Shown: positions 43,247-52,209 of the stretch, one piece after another
Layout: each line of letters opens with the position of its first letter
Position numbering within the stretch: position 1 is the stretch's first letter
DNA from: Microvirga guangxiensis
GTDB taxonomy: Bacteria > Pseudomonadota > Alphaproteobacteria > Rhizobiales > Beijerinckiaceae
Assembly: GCF_900102135.1 (NCBI RefSeq)
Contig: NZ_FMVJ01000011.1
Location: 1 to 64,000, forward strand
Direction: 5' to 3'
Length of the DNA: 64,000 nt
Position numbers and translations under genes: made by a program
The notes under the pieces: model-generated
What the model saw: only the letters and a program-made list of their open reading frames with translations
Told to the model about the DNA's origin: nothing
Database searches by the model: none

Positions 43247-43278
43247 CGCCGGGGCTCTCGGAGCTCCGGCGTTTCTTT
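43247..43278 (+). terminator. Terminator after the 5'-nucleotidase
   Basis: GCCGGGGCT/AGCTCCGGC arms (one G-T pair) followed by TTTCTTTT, 22 bp after the stop codon. Confidence 0.75.
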
Positions 43279-43309
43279 TCATAGGGTAAGGGTTATATAC
43301 CCCTCCATC

Positions 43310-45595
43310 TTGCCCCCGCGCTGTGCCATGTTTGCCGCCCTAGGGCGAATCGCAGCACCAACACGACCTGTTTCATTGCAGTTTTCACCTCGACCAGAAC
43401 ATTCACGTCTGTCTAACAAGCGCCGCCGCCAGCGGCTGGCGCGGGGCCGCCTGACCCTGATCATGGGCCTTTTCGGCGTGCTCTTCATCCTCATCACTTT
43501 CGGCTATATCGCCTGGGAGCAGCGCAATCGTCTGATCGAGCGCAATCAGCAGGAAATCGCCAGCAACGCCTATTTTCTGGCGGATCACACGGCCCGCCTT
43601 TTCAATGTGACAGACCTGATCCTCAAACAGGTTGCGGCTTCGCTCACGACCAGGAACTGGGATGAGATCGAGGCCTCCAGGGAGCAATGGCAAGACCTCG
43701 CCAGGATCAAGCAGTCCCTGCCTTATTTCGACAATCTCTGGCTCAACGATCCCACCGGCCGGCTGCGGCTGACGACGTCGGCATTCCCGACACCTCCTTC
43801 GAACGTGGCGGACAGGGATGCTTTCAAGGCTCAGGTGAGAGAGGATCGGGGGCTCTTCATCGGAGAGCCGATCGTCGGGCGGGTCACGAACGCGCCGACC
43901 TTCATGATCAGCCGCCGCCTCAATGGCCCGAACAACGCTTTCGACGGCATCGTCTCGGCCACGGTGTCCCTGTCTTATTTCGAAAGCTATTGGGGCAAGC
44001 TCCGTCTGCCGAAGGGCACCCGGGTCTCGCTGGTGCGCGCTGCGGACGGCAAGCTCATCGCGCAGCTCCCCCCGCCCGTTGCGGGCGTGTCCTTCATTCC
44101 CATCGACAAGGCCGCCTTCGATGCGGCGATCGCGACGAATGCCCTGACCGGCATCTATGCTTTCCAGAGCAACGGGCAGGAACGGGACGCGGCTTACTAC
44201 CGGGTCGGCGACAGGCCGATCTACATCAATATAAGCATCCCTCACGATGCCTATTGGGGCCCTTGGACCGTTCAGATGAGGCTCTACGGGGCTTTCGCCC
44301 TGATTGCCCTTCTGGCCCTGACCGCTCTCACATCCCTCGCGGCTCAGCAGTTCCGGGAGCAGGCGGCCAACGAGGCTTTCCTGCAAAAGGAGGTTGCGCT
44401 GCGCACCAGCGAGCTCCAGGCGGAAACGGCAGCGCTCGAGGTGCTCAACCGAACGGGCAGGGCGCTTGCGGCAGAGCTCGACGTGGATCGCCTCATCGAG
44501 AATGTTGTGGAGGCCGCCGTGCTTCTCACCGGCGCGCAGGCAGGGGCCTATTTCTCGAACCGGGGCGACGCCTCGGACGGCGAGCAGCGCGCGGAAGATT
44601 ACGGTCTCTACACCTCCGGCGGCTCGCGCACGGCGTTTGCGAAGCTTCCCAGCGACAGGATCTGCAAAGCCGTTTTCGAGCAGGGCAGGGCGGTCCGATT
44701 CAACGATATCGCCGAGGACCCCGATTTCGGAGCTTCATCCGACGATGCGCATGCCCATGACCGCGCCAGGGCGCGCAGCGTCATGGCGATTCCGGTTTCC
44801 TCGCGCAACGGGCAGATCCAGGGCCTGCTTCTTTTCGCCCATGAGCGCGCAGGCGCGTTCACGGAGCGTGCCGAGCGCCTTGTCACGGGCCTCGCCACGC
44901 AGGCAGCCGTCGCTCTCGAGAACGGACGCCTCTACAGCGAAGCGCAGCACGAAATCGAAGAGCGCAAGCAGGCCCAGAACCAGCAATCCTTCCTCATCCG
45001 CGAACTGCATCACCGGGTGAAGAACACGCTCGCCACCGTGCAGGCGGTGGTCGGCGCCACGGCGCGTTCCACTTCCAGCATCGATGAGTTCTACAAGGCC
45101 TTCGTGGGGCGCATCGTCTCGCTCGCCAACACGCATTCGCTGCTGACCGAAGCCTTGTGGCAGACGGCGCCCTTGCGTGAGATCCTGGAAAAGGAACTCA
45201 AGCCCTATAACGATGCGCGCGGGGAGCGGATCACCCTCGAGGGGCCTGCGGTCGAGCTGCCCTCCGAGATCGCGGTTCCCATCGGCATGGCCGTTCATGA
45301 GCTGACGACGAATGCCGCCAAATACGGCGCTCTGTCCGTGCGCAACGGCAAGGTTGCCGTGATCTGGAGCGTTCACGGCGAGGGCGATGAGAAAAGGCTC
45401 CTCATGACCTGGGAAGAGCGCGGCGGTCCGGCGGTCTCGCAGCCGGAGCGGCAAGGCTTCGGCTCCCGTCTCCTGCACCGCGTCCTGACCACGCAGCTCA
45501 ATGCCAAGGTTCAGGTCGATTACGATCCGGCCGGCCTGCACGTCGCCATCGACGCACCGCTCAAGCCCACAGCCAACTTGAGCCCGCCGATCTGA
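43310..45595 (+). CDS. HWE/HisKA_2-type sensor histidine kinase with dCache and GAF domains
   Basis: A 761-aa membrane sensor. Layout: cytoplasmic basic N-terminus, first helix (about 48-68), a periplasmic Cache-like domain (75-320), second helix (about 325-345), a short coiled coil, a GAF domain (about 375-545), then a HisKA_2/HWE-type dimer domain with ELHHRVKNTLA (phospho-His near 567) and an ATPase domain with GMAVHELTTNAAKYGALS and GGPAVSQPERQGFGSRLL. HWE-type kinases dominate in Rhizobiales and often act on stress or light pathways. No response regulator lies beside it. The start could also be the in-frame ATG at 43328. Confidence 0.88.
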   Translation: MPPRCAMFAALGRIAAPTRPVSLQFSPRPEHSRLSNKRRRQRLARGRLTLIMGLFGVLFILITFGYIAWEQRNRLIERNQQEIASNAYFLADHTARLFNVTDLILKQVAASLTTRNWDEIEASREQWQDLARIKQSLPYFDNLWLNDPTGRLRLTTSAFPTPPSNVADRDAFKAQVREDRGLFIGEPIVGRVTNAPTFMISRRLNGPNNAFDGIVSATVSLSYFESYWGKLRLPKGTRVSLVRAADGKLIAQLPPPVAGVSFIPIDKAAFDAAIATNALTGIYAFQSNGQERDAAYYRVGDRPIYINISIPHDAYWGPWTVQMRLYGAFALIALLALTALTSLAAQQFREQAANEAFLQKEVALRTSELQAETAALEVLNRTGRALAAELDVDRLIENVVEAAVLLTGAQAGAYFSNRGDASDGEQRAEDYGLYTSGGSRTAFAKLPSDRICKAVFEQGRAVRFNDIAEDPDFGASSDDAHAHDRARARSVMAIPVSSRNGQIQGLLLFAHERAGAFTERAERLVTGLATQAAVALENGRLYSEAQHEIEERKQAQNQQSFLIRELHHRVKNTLATVQAVVGATARSTSSIDEFYKAFVGRIVSLANTHSLLTEALWQTAPLREILEKELKPYNDARGERITLEGPAVELPSEIAVPIGMAVHELTTNAAKYGALSVRNGKVAVIWSVHGEGDEKRLLMTWEERGGPAVSQPERQGFGSRLLHRVLTTQLNAKVQVDYDPAGLHVAIDAPLKPTANLSPPI

Positions 45596-45604
45596 CGGCC
45601 GGGC

Positions 45605-45618
45605 TTGACCCACGTCAA
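45605..45618 (+). promoter_or_regulatory. FNR/FixK-like box upstream of ferrochelatase
   Basis: TTGAC-CCAC-GTCAA is a perfect dyad that matches the FNR/FixK consensus TTGAT-N4-ATCAA except for C/G at the inner positions, a variant used by rhizobial FixK proteins. It lies 104 bp before the hemH start. Microaerobic induction of haem synthesis would be expected. Confidence 0.55.
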
Positions 45619-45722
45619 AGTGAAGCAGGAACACATTGGCGTAACGAACGAAAAGCCACTATTTAGAGCGCGATCAATAAGTGGGCTCCGTGCGGGAGCC
45701 TGCTGCCAAGGAAATCCTATCG

Positions 45723-46784
45723 ATGAATGAACGTGTGAGCGTGATCGAGACGAGCCCAGGCGTACGCCCGGTGGACCACCCACCGGCAAGGTCCGGGCGG
45801 ATCGGCGTGCTTCTGATGAACCTCGGAACGCCGGAGGGCACCTCCTACTGGCCCATGCGCCGGTACCTCAAGGAGTTCCTGTCCGACCGGCGCGTGATCG
45901 AGACACCGCGCCTGCTCTGGTGGCCGATCCTCAACCTGATCATTCTCACCAAGCGCCCGGGGCCCAAGGGCCGCGACTACGCGACGATCTGGAATAACGA
46001 GCGGGACGAGGGCCCGCTGAAGACCATCACCCGCAATCAGGCGGAGAAGGTGACGGCGCACCTGAAGAGCATCGCAGGTGACAAGATTACCGTCGATTGG
46101 GCCATGCGCTACGGCAAGCCGGAGGTGCGCGAGCGCATCCAGGCGCTGCTGGATCAGGGCTGCGACCGCATTCTGCTCGTCCCGCTCTATCCGCAATATG
46201 CCGCTGCCACGTCGGCGACGGCCTGCGATCAGGCGTTCCGGGCGCTCATGGACATGCGGTGGCAGCCGACCGTGCGCGTTTCGCCGCCCTATCATGACGA
46301 TCCGGTCTATATCGAATCCGTCGTGGCTTCGATGAAGCAGGAACTCGCCAAGCTCACCTTCGAGCCGGAAGTGATCCTCGTTTCCTTCCACGGCGTGCCG
46401 AAGGAATACCTCCTGAAAGGCGATCCCTATCATTGCCAGTGCGTGAAGACATGGCGCCTGATGCGCGAGGCTTTCGGCTGGCCGGCGGACAAGTTCCGCA
46501 TGAGCTTCCAGTCGCGTTTCGGCACGGCGGAATGGCTCCAGCCCTATACGGACAAGACCGTCGAGGCCCTGGCGAAAAGCGGCGTGAAGCGCATGGCCAT
46601 CGTGGCCCCCGGCTTCTCGGCGGATTGCCTCGAAACCCTTGAAGAGCTCGACGGCGAGAACCGCGAGATCTTCATGCACAACGGCGGCGAGCAATTCGCC
46701 TATCTGCCCTGCCTCAACGACAGCGACGAGGGCATGCGCGTGATCAACCACATCGTGGAGCGCGAGCTCCAGGGGTGGATTTAA
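45723..46784 (+). CDS. hemH: Ferrochelatase
   Basis: A 353-aa enzyme inserting iron into protoporphyrin IX, the last step of haem synthesis. Landmarks are GVLLMNLGTPEG at about residue 29, RVSPPYHDD, the catalytic-His segment VSFHGVPKEYLLKGDPY, CQCVKTW, FQSRFGTAEWLQPYT and PGFSADCLETLEEL. Length is normal for proteobacteria. ATG at 45723 is preferred over one at 45681 because it gives a typical N-terminus. Single gene, probably under the FNR/FixK box. Confidence 0.95.
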   Translation: MNERVSVIETSPGVRPVDHPPARSGRIGVLLMNLGTPEGTSYWPMRRYLKEFLSDRRVIETPRLLWWPILNLIILTKRPGPKGRDYATIWNNERDEGPLKTITRNQAEKVTAHLKSIAGDKITVDWAMRYGKPEVRERIQALLDQGCDRILLVPLYPQYAAATSATACDQAFRALMDMRWQPTVRVSPPYHDDPVYIESVVASMKQELAKLTFEPEVILVSFHGVPKEYLLKGDPYHCQCVKTWRLMREAFGWPADKFRMSFQSRFGTAEWLQPYTDKTVEALAKSGVKRMAIVAPGFSADCLETLEELDGENREIFMHNGGEQFAYLPCLNDSDEGMRVINHIVERELQGWI

Positions 46785-46802
46785 GTTCCGGGTAGATGAA
46801 CG

Positions 46803-46832
46803 GAGGCCGCCGCTCTAGGCGGCCTCTTCGCT
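46803..46832 (+). terminator. Terminator after ferrochelatase
   Basis: GAGGCCGCC/GGCGGCCTC perfect arms with a six-base loop followed by TTCGCTTT, 18 bp after the stop. Confidence 0.65.
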
Positions 46833-46877
46833 TTCGGGTAGCTTAGCCTCACGCAACTCCGTTGCCTGGGGAAATAA

Positions 46878-47873
46878 ATGCAGTTTGGTGGTTTTGGCGG
46901 TTTCGACATCTTCGTGATCGTTCTCGTGCTCGTGGTCGTGGTGACGATCGCGATGGGTGTGAGAACGGTGCCTCAGGGTTATGCCTATACGGTTGAGCGT
47001 TTCGGGCGCTATTCGCGCACGCTGATGCCGGGCCTCGGCCTCATCGTTCCTTACATCGAGCAGATCGGAAAGCGCGTGAATGTCATGGAGCAGGTGCTCG
47101 ACATTCCGAGCCAGGAAGCCTTCACCCGAGACAATGCGGGCGTCACCATCGATGCGGCGGCGTTCTATCAGGTACTCGACCCGGCCCGCGCCTCCTACGA
47201 GGTGTCGGATTTGAGTCAGGCGCTTCTGGTCCTGACCATGACCAACATCCGCACGGTCGTCGGCTCCATGGACCTCGACCAGCTTCTCTCCCATCGCGAC
47301 GAGATCAACGAGCGCCTGCTGCGGGTCATGGATGCGGCGGCTTCGCCCTGGGGCGCGAAGGTCACCCGCGTCGAGATCAAGGACATCCTCCCGCCGCAGG
47401 ATCTTGCCGGCGCCATGGCACGTCAGATGAAGGCGGAGCGCGAGAAGCGCGCCGCCGTGCTCGAAGCCGAAGGCATGCGGCAGGCGGAGATCCTGCGCGC
47501 CGAAGGCGAGAAGCAGTCGCAGATCCTCTCCGCGGAAGGCCGCAAGGAAGCCGCCTTCCGTGATGCCGAAGCGCGCGAGCGCCTCGCGGAAGCCGAGGCG
47601 AAGGCGACATCCATGGTGAGCGATGCGATCACCCGCGGCGATCTCGCCGCCGCCAACTTCATCGTGGCCGAGAAATACATCGATGCCATCCGCTCCCTCG
47701 CAACGGCGCCGAACCAGAAAGTGGTGATCGTGCCGATCGAGGCGGCAGGTCTCGCCGGAACGCTCGGCGGCATCGCGGAGCTCACGAAGTCCGTCTTCGG
47801 CGGCGACGGTGCTTCTGCTGCCAAGTCTCCGCGCAGCATCCCCGCCGTGACGAAAGGAACAGAGCGCTCATGA
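46878..47873 (+). CDS. qmcA: SPFH/Band 7 (stomatin-like) protein QmcA
   Basis: A 331-aa membrane scaffold with one N-terminal helix (residues about 8-27), then the SPFH domain (VPQGYAYTVERFGRYSRTLMPGL opening) and a long helical, coiled-coil part rich in Ala, Glu and Arg (about residues 175-250). QmcA-type proteins form oligomers with NfeD partners and affect membrane protein turnover. It overlaps the nfeD gene by 4 bp. Confidence 0.9.
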   Translation: MQFGGFGGFDIFVIVLVLVVVVTIAMGVRTVPQGYAYTVERFGRYSRTLMPGLGLIVPYIEQIGKRVNVMEQVLDIPSQEAFTRDNAGVTIDAAAFYQVLDPARASYEVSDLSQALLVLTMTNIRTVVGSMDLDQLLSHRDEINERLLRVMDAAASPWGAKVTRVEIKDILPPQDLAGAMARQMKAEREKRAAVLEAEGMRQAEILRAEGEKQSQILSAEGRKEAAFRDAEARERLAEAEAKATSMVSDAITRGDLAAANFIVAEKYIDAIRSLATAPNQKVVIVPIEAAGLAGTLGGIAELTKSVFGGDGASAAKSPRSIPAVTKGTERS

Positions 47874-48319
47874 TCCGCGATGCCTTCGTCAGCCTTGGAG
47901 CCTGGAGCTGGATCATCCTCGGCCTTGTGCTGATCGGCATCGAGCTGATGGCGCCGGGCATCTTCTTCCTCTGGCTGGGACTGGCCGCCATTGCGACGGG
48001 CCTGCTCGATGCCGCACTCGATCTCTCCTGGCAGGCAGCCTTCATCATCTTCGCGCTGCTCTCCGTGGCGGCCGTGGTCTTGGGAAGGTTCGTCACGCGC
48101 TCGAAGGATCAATCCGAAGCGCCCGCCTCGCATCTGAACCAGCGCGGGCAGGCGCTCGTCGGACAGGTGTTCACGCTCGATACGCCCATCAAGGACGGGG
48201 AAGGCCGAATCCGGGTCGGCGACAGCTCATGGCGCGTCACGGGCGCCGACCGGTTCAAAGGTGCGAAGGTGCGTATCGTGCGCGTCGAGGGCTCAACCCT
48301 GGTGGTGGACGATCCTTGA
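47870..48319 (+). CDS. NfeD family protein
   Basis: A 149-aa NfeD1b-type protein with two or three hydrophobic segments at residues about 12-75 and a C-terminal OB-fold domain (GQALVGQVFTLDTPIKDGEGRI, then VGDSSWRVTGAD). The short form lacking a protease domain is normally encoded with stomatin/QmcA, as here with ATGA overlap. Thought to support its SPFH partner. Confidence 0.88.
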   Translation: MIRDAFVSLGAWSWIILGLVLIGIELMAPGIFFLWLGLAAIATGLLDAALDLSWQAAFIIFALLSVAAVVLGRFVTRSKDQSEAPASHLNQRGQALVGQVFTLDTPIKDGEGRIRVGDSSWRVTGADRFKGAKVRIVRVEGSTLVVDDP

Positions 48320-48338
48320 CGGTGAGAGGCAGTAAAGC

Positions 48339-48992
48339 ATGACCTTGAGACTCTACGCGCACCCCTTCTCATCCTATTGCCAGAAGGTTCTGATCGCGCT
48401 TTACGAAAATGCTCTTCCGTTCGAATACAGGACGCTTGGCGAAGAGGCCGCGAATGCCGAGTTGGCTTCCCTGTGGCCGATCAAGAAATTTCCGGTTCTG
48501 GTCGATGGTGAGCGGACCGTCCTCGAGGCTAGCATCATCATCGAGCATCTCGGGCCTTACCATCCCGGACCTGTAAGACTTGTTCCGGAGGATCCGCGCG
48601 GAGCCCTCGATGTGCGGATGATGGACCGCTTCTTCGACAATTACGTCATGACGCCGATGCAGAAGATCGTATCCGACCGCATCCGCTCGGAATTGGTGCG
48701 CGACTCCCATGGTGTCGATGAGGCGAGGCGTATGCTTGATACGGCTTATGCATGGCTTGATTATGCAATGGCCGGTCGCGAATGGGCGGCGGGTAATGCT
48801 TTCAGCATGGCCGATTGCGCGGCTGCTCCGTCGCTGTTCTACGCGGATTGGGCGCACCCGATCAGTGCGGAGCATGCCAATGTGCATGCTTATCGAAAGC
48901 GCTTGCTAGCTCGCCCGTCATTCGCAAGAGCGGTGGACGAGGCGCGGCCTTACCGGCAATTCTTCCCGCTCGGTGCCCCTGACCGCGACTGA
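48339..48992 (+). CDS. Glutathione S-transferase family protein
   Basis: A 217-aa GST. The thioredoxin-like N-domain has SSYCQKV (Ser/Cys at the catalytic position), the FPVLVDGERTVLEASIIIEHL glutathione loop with the cis-Pro and the ES/AS motif, and an all-helical C-domain containing FSMADCAAAPSLFY. Substrate unknown. It follows nfeD by 19 bp and could be co-transcribed. Confidence 0.87.
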   Translation: MTLRLYAHPFSSYCQKVLIALYENALPFEYRTLGEEAANAELASLWPIKKFPVLVDGERTVLEASIIIEHLGPYHPGPVRLVPEDPRGALDVRMMDRFFDNYVMTPMQKIVSDRIRSELVRDSHGVDEARRMLDTAYAWLDYAMAGREWAAGNAFSMADCAAAPSLFYADWAHPISAEHANVHAYRKRLLARPSFARAVDEARPYRQFFPLGAPDRD

Positions 48993-49002
48993 GAAACGAA
49001 AC

Positions 49003-49998
49003 TTAAGCAGCGCCCGCGCGCAGCAGGTCGAGATAGTGAACGAGACCGACGGGCTTGTTGTTCTCCGCCACGATCAGGGCCGTGATCCGCGCGGTCTCCT
49101 CGATTTCGAGCGCGGTTGCCACCAGCGCATCGGGGGCGATCGTGCGTGGCGTGCGCGTCATGATGTCGGTCACCGGCAGGCTGCCGAGATCGGGGCGCAG
49201 GTTGCGCCGCAGGTCGCCGTCGGTGACGATGCCGGCCAGCGTGCCATCCGCATTCACTACGATCACCGAGCCGAAGCCCTTGCGGCCGATCTCCTCGATC
49301 GCCTCGTCCATGCGCGCATCGATGCCGACGATCGGCAGGCGCTCGTCCTTGTGCATGATGTCGCGCACGAGCTTGAGGCGCGCGCCGAGCTTTCCGCCCG
49401 GATGGAAGACGCGGAAGTTCTCCGCCGTGAATCCGCGCTTCTCGAGCAGCGCGATGGCCAGCGCATCGCCCAAAGCGAGCTGAATCGTCGTGGAGGTGGT
49501 GGGGGCGAGCCCGTTGGGGCAGGCCTCCTTGGCCTTCGGCAATGTCAGGCAGATGTCGGCGGCGTGTCCCAGGGTTGAGTCCGCATTCGAGGTGAAAGCG
49601 ATCAAGGGAACCCGGAAGCGGCGGGAATAACCGATGATGTCCGCAAGCTCCGCCGTCTCGCCCGACCATGACAGCGCGATGATCACGTCCTCGGGCTGGA
49701 CCATGCCGAGATCGCCGTGGCTTGCTTCCGCCGGATGCACGTAGTGGGCGGGGGTGCCGGTCGAGGCCATGGTGGCGACGATCTTGCGGCCGATGTGGCC
49801 CGACTTGCCCATGCCGGTGACGATGACGCGCCCCTTGGAGGCGGCAATCGTCTCGACCGCGGCCGTGAAGAGGGGCCCGAGCCCGTTGCCGATGGCATTC
49901 ATGAGAATGGTCAGGCCCTCGCGCTCGGTTTCGAGCGTGCGCAGGGCTGAGGCGACGGCCTGATCGGGCGAAGCGGATTGTGTCTGTGCAAGTGCCAT
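49003..49998 (-). CDS. kdsD: D-arabinose 5-phosphate isomerase (KpsF/GutQ)
   Basis: A 331-aa SIS-CBS protein that converts ribulose 5-phosphate to arabinose 5-phosphate for KDO of lipopolysaccharide. The SIS domain (residues about 40-190) holds GMGKSGHIGRKI, STGTPAHYVHPAEASHGDLG and a SWSGETAEL phosphosugar loop; two CBS domains follow (about 205-265 and 275-330). The active-site His is in HPAEASHGDLG. It lies head to tail with galU on the same strand, consistent with an envelope-sugar group. Confidence 0.92.
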   Translation of the reverse strand: MALAQTQSASPDQAVASALRTLETEREGLTILMNAIGNGLGPLFTAAVETIAASKGRVIVTGMGKSGHIGRKIVATMASTGTPAHYVHPAEASHGDLGMVQPEDVIIALSWSGETAELADIIGYSRRFRVPLIAFTSNADSTLGHAADICLTLPKAKEACPNGLAPTTSTTIQLALGDALAIALLEKRGFTAENFRVFHPGGKLGARLKLVRDIMHKDERLPIVGIDARMDEAIEEIGRKGFGSVIVVNADGTLAGIVTDGDLRRNLRPDLGSLPVTDIMTRTPRTIAPDALVATALEIEETARITALIVAENNKPVGLVHYLDLLRAGAA

Positions 49999-50049
49999 GG
50001 CCGCCCCTTTAGCATATCGGAGCGGCCACGCGGAACCCTGGAGCCCCGG

Positions 50050-50916
50050 TTACTTTTGGCGCAGGAAGGCTTCCAGCTCCTGGCGGAAGGCCGGGCCGAG
50101 GTCCTCGCGCTCCAAGGCATAGGCGACGTTCGCCATGAGGAAGCCGATCTTGGAGCCCGTATCGTAGGTGCGGCCCTGATATCTCATGCCGAAGAAGGGC
50201 TGGTCCTTCATCAGACGGATCATGGAGTCGGTCAGCTGTATCTCGTTGCCCGCGCCGCGCTCCTGGTTCGAGAGCAGGTCGAAGACCTGGGGCTGCAGGA
50301 TGTAGCGGCCGGAGATGATGTAGTTCGAGGGCGCGGTGCCCTTCGGCGGCTTCTCCACCATGCCGGTGATCTCGAAGGTCTGGCCGAATTCCTGACCCAC
50401 CGAGACGATGCCGTACTGGTGCGTCTGGTCCTCGGGCACCTCCTCCACGGCAATGATGTTGCCGCCGTGCTTCTCGTAGGCCGCGATCATCTGCTCCATG
50501 GAGCCGCGGCTGAGCATGTCGGGGAGAATGACCGCGAAGGGCTCATCGCCCACGAGCTCGCGGGCGCACCACACCGCATGACCGAGGCCGAGCGGCTCCT
50601 GCTGGCGGGTGAAGCTCGTCTGTCCGGCCTGTGGCTGGTCCTTGGCGAGAAGCTCCAGTTCCTTGGTCTTGCCGCGCGCCTCGAGCGTCTTGTTGAGCTC
50701 GTAGGCGATGTCGAAATGGTCCTCGATCACGGCCTTGCCCCGGCCCGTGACGAAGATGAAATGCTCGATGCCGGCGGCCCGGGCCTCATCCACCACATGC
50801 TGCACCACGGGCCGGTCCACCACGCACAGCATCTCCTTCGGCACGGCCTTGGTGGCGGGAAGGAAACGGGTGCCGAGGCCGGCAACGGGAAGGACTGCTT
50901 TGCGAATGCGCTTCAT
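50050..50916 (-). CDS. galU: UTP-glucose-1-phosphate uridylyltransferase
   Basis: A 288-aa nucleotidyltransferase making UDP-glucose. The signature loop PVAGLGTRFLPATKAVPKEML is at residues about 10-30; VILPDMLSRG carries the metal-binding Asp, and GMVEKPPKGTAPSNYIISGRY and the Lys of the late RYQGRTYDTGSKIGF region complete the active site. Divergently placed relative to galE, 213 bp away, with which it supplies UDP-glucose and UDP-galactose. Confidence 0.95.
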   Translation of the reverse strand: MKRIRKAVLPVAGLGTRFLPATKAVPKEMLCVVDRPVVQHVVDEARAAGIEHFIFVTGRGKAVIEDHFDIAYELNKTLEARGKTKELELLAKDQPQAGQTSFTRQQEPLGLGHAVWCARELVGDEPFAVILPDMLSRGSMEQMIAAYEKHGGNIIAVEEVPEDQTHQYGIVSVGQEFGQTFEITGMVEKPPKGTAPSNYIISGRYILQPQVFDLLSNQERGAGNEIQLTDSMIRLMKDQPFFGMRYQGRTYDTGSKIGFLMANVAYALEREDLGPAFRQELEAFLRQK

Positions 50917-51128
50917 GGATTAAGCCGTGTTTGAGCAGGAAGAGAGGGGGACAATCTAAGGCAGGACAGGGAAAAGAAAACCGTTCACTGTCAAGCTTGA
51001 GCCCCCTATAACGCCGGACGCCCTGCCTTGTTGCACCCGTGTTGCATCTTCCTTGAGGGCCGGGACCTGAATTGAAGCTGAAGCGTTTTGGTTAAGCTGC
51101 CGGACGGGCAGGCTAAGGAGCATCGAAG

Positions 51129-52115
51129 ATGGCGGTACTGGTCACGGGCGGCGCGGGTTACATCGGCAGCCACATGGTGCTCGAGCTTCTCGATGCGGGC
51201 GAGCAGGTGGTGATCCTCGATAACCTTTCCACCGGTTTCCGCTGGGCCGTCCCCGAGGCCGCTGCCCTCGTCGTGGGCGACGTCGGCGACCAGGACCTCG
51301 TGTCCAAGGTCATCGAGGAACACGGCGTCGACAGCATCCTGCACTTCGCGGCCCGGATCGTGGTGCCTGAATCGGTCACCGATCCCCTCGGCTATTATTT
51401 CAACAACACGGTGAAGACCCGCGCCCTCATCGAGACCGCCGTGCGGGCCGGCATCAAGAACTTCGTCTTCTCCTCCACCGCCGCCGTCTACGGCAATGCG
51501 GACATGCCGCTCTTGTCCGAGGACATGCCCTTGTCCCCGATCAATCCCTACGGGCGCAGCAAGCTCATGAGCGAGTGGATGCTCCAGGATGCCCATGTCG
51601 CCCATGGCCTGCGCTACGCGATCCTGCGCTATTTCAATGTGGCGGGGGCGGACCCGAAGGGCCGCTCGGGCCAGTCGACGCCCCAGGCCACCCACCTCAT
51701 CAAGGTGGCGGCCCAGGCGGCCCTCGGCCAGCGGCCTTATCTCGACGTATTCGGCACGGATTACGAAACCTCCGACGGCACCTGCGTGCGCGACTACATT
51801 CAGGTCAATGACCTCGCCCGCGCCCACCTCGTCGCTCTGAGGTCCCTGCGCGAGGGCGGCGACTGCGCCGTCATGAATTGCGGGTACGGCCATGGCGCCT
51901 CGGTTCTGGAGGTCGTGGACGTGGTGAAGAAGGTTTCCGGCGTCGATTTCGAGGTACGCCTCAGCCCGCGCCGCCCGGGCGATCCGGCCCAGCTCGTGGC
52001 CAAGGTCGACCGCATCCGCAGCCTTGGATGGCAACCGCAGCATGACAATTTGATGGAGATCGTTGATCAGGCCCTGCGATGGGAGCGGACCCTGATGGGG
52101 CGGATCGCCGCATAA
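51129..52115 (+). CDS. galE: UDP-glucose 4-epimerase
   Basis: A 328-aa extended SDR. NAD motif GGAGYIGSH (residues 7-15), catalytic FSSTAAVYG with Ser-Ser-Thr and YGRSK (Tyr-x3-Lys) near residue 145, and C-terminal landmarks NVAGADPKGRSGQ, DYIQVNDLARAHL and RPGDPAQLVAK. Length is normal. The AAGGAG ribosome-binding site precedes the ATG. Works with the divergent galU. Confidence 0.95.
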   Translation: MAVLVTGGAGYIGSHMVLELLDAGEQVVILDNLSTGFRWAVPEAAALVVGDVGDQDLVSKVIEEHGVDSILHFAARIVVPESVTDPLGYYFNNTVKTRALIETAVRAGIKNFVFSSTAAVYGNADMPLLSEDMPLSPINPYGRSKLMSEWMLQDAHVAHGLRYAILRYFNVAGADPKGRSGQSTPQATHLIKVAAQAALGQRPYLDVFGTDYETSDGTCVRDYIQVNDLARAHLVALRSLREGGDCAVMNCGYGHGASVLEVVDVVKKVSGVDFEVRLSPRRPGDPAQLVAKVDRIRSLGWQPQHDNLMEIVDQALRWERTLMGRIAA

Positions 52116-52209
52116 CCCCTACCTATAAGGCTAGGTGTCAACCGGCTGTTAACTCTCTTAGTGTCGCAATGGCAGGGTTGTTTCTGCCCTGTTTCCGTGA
52201 GCGACATTC

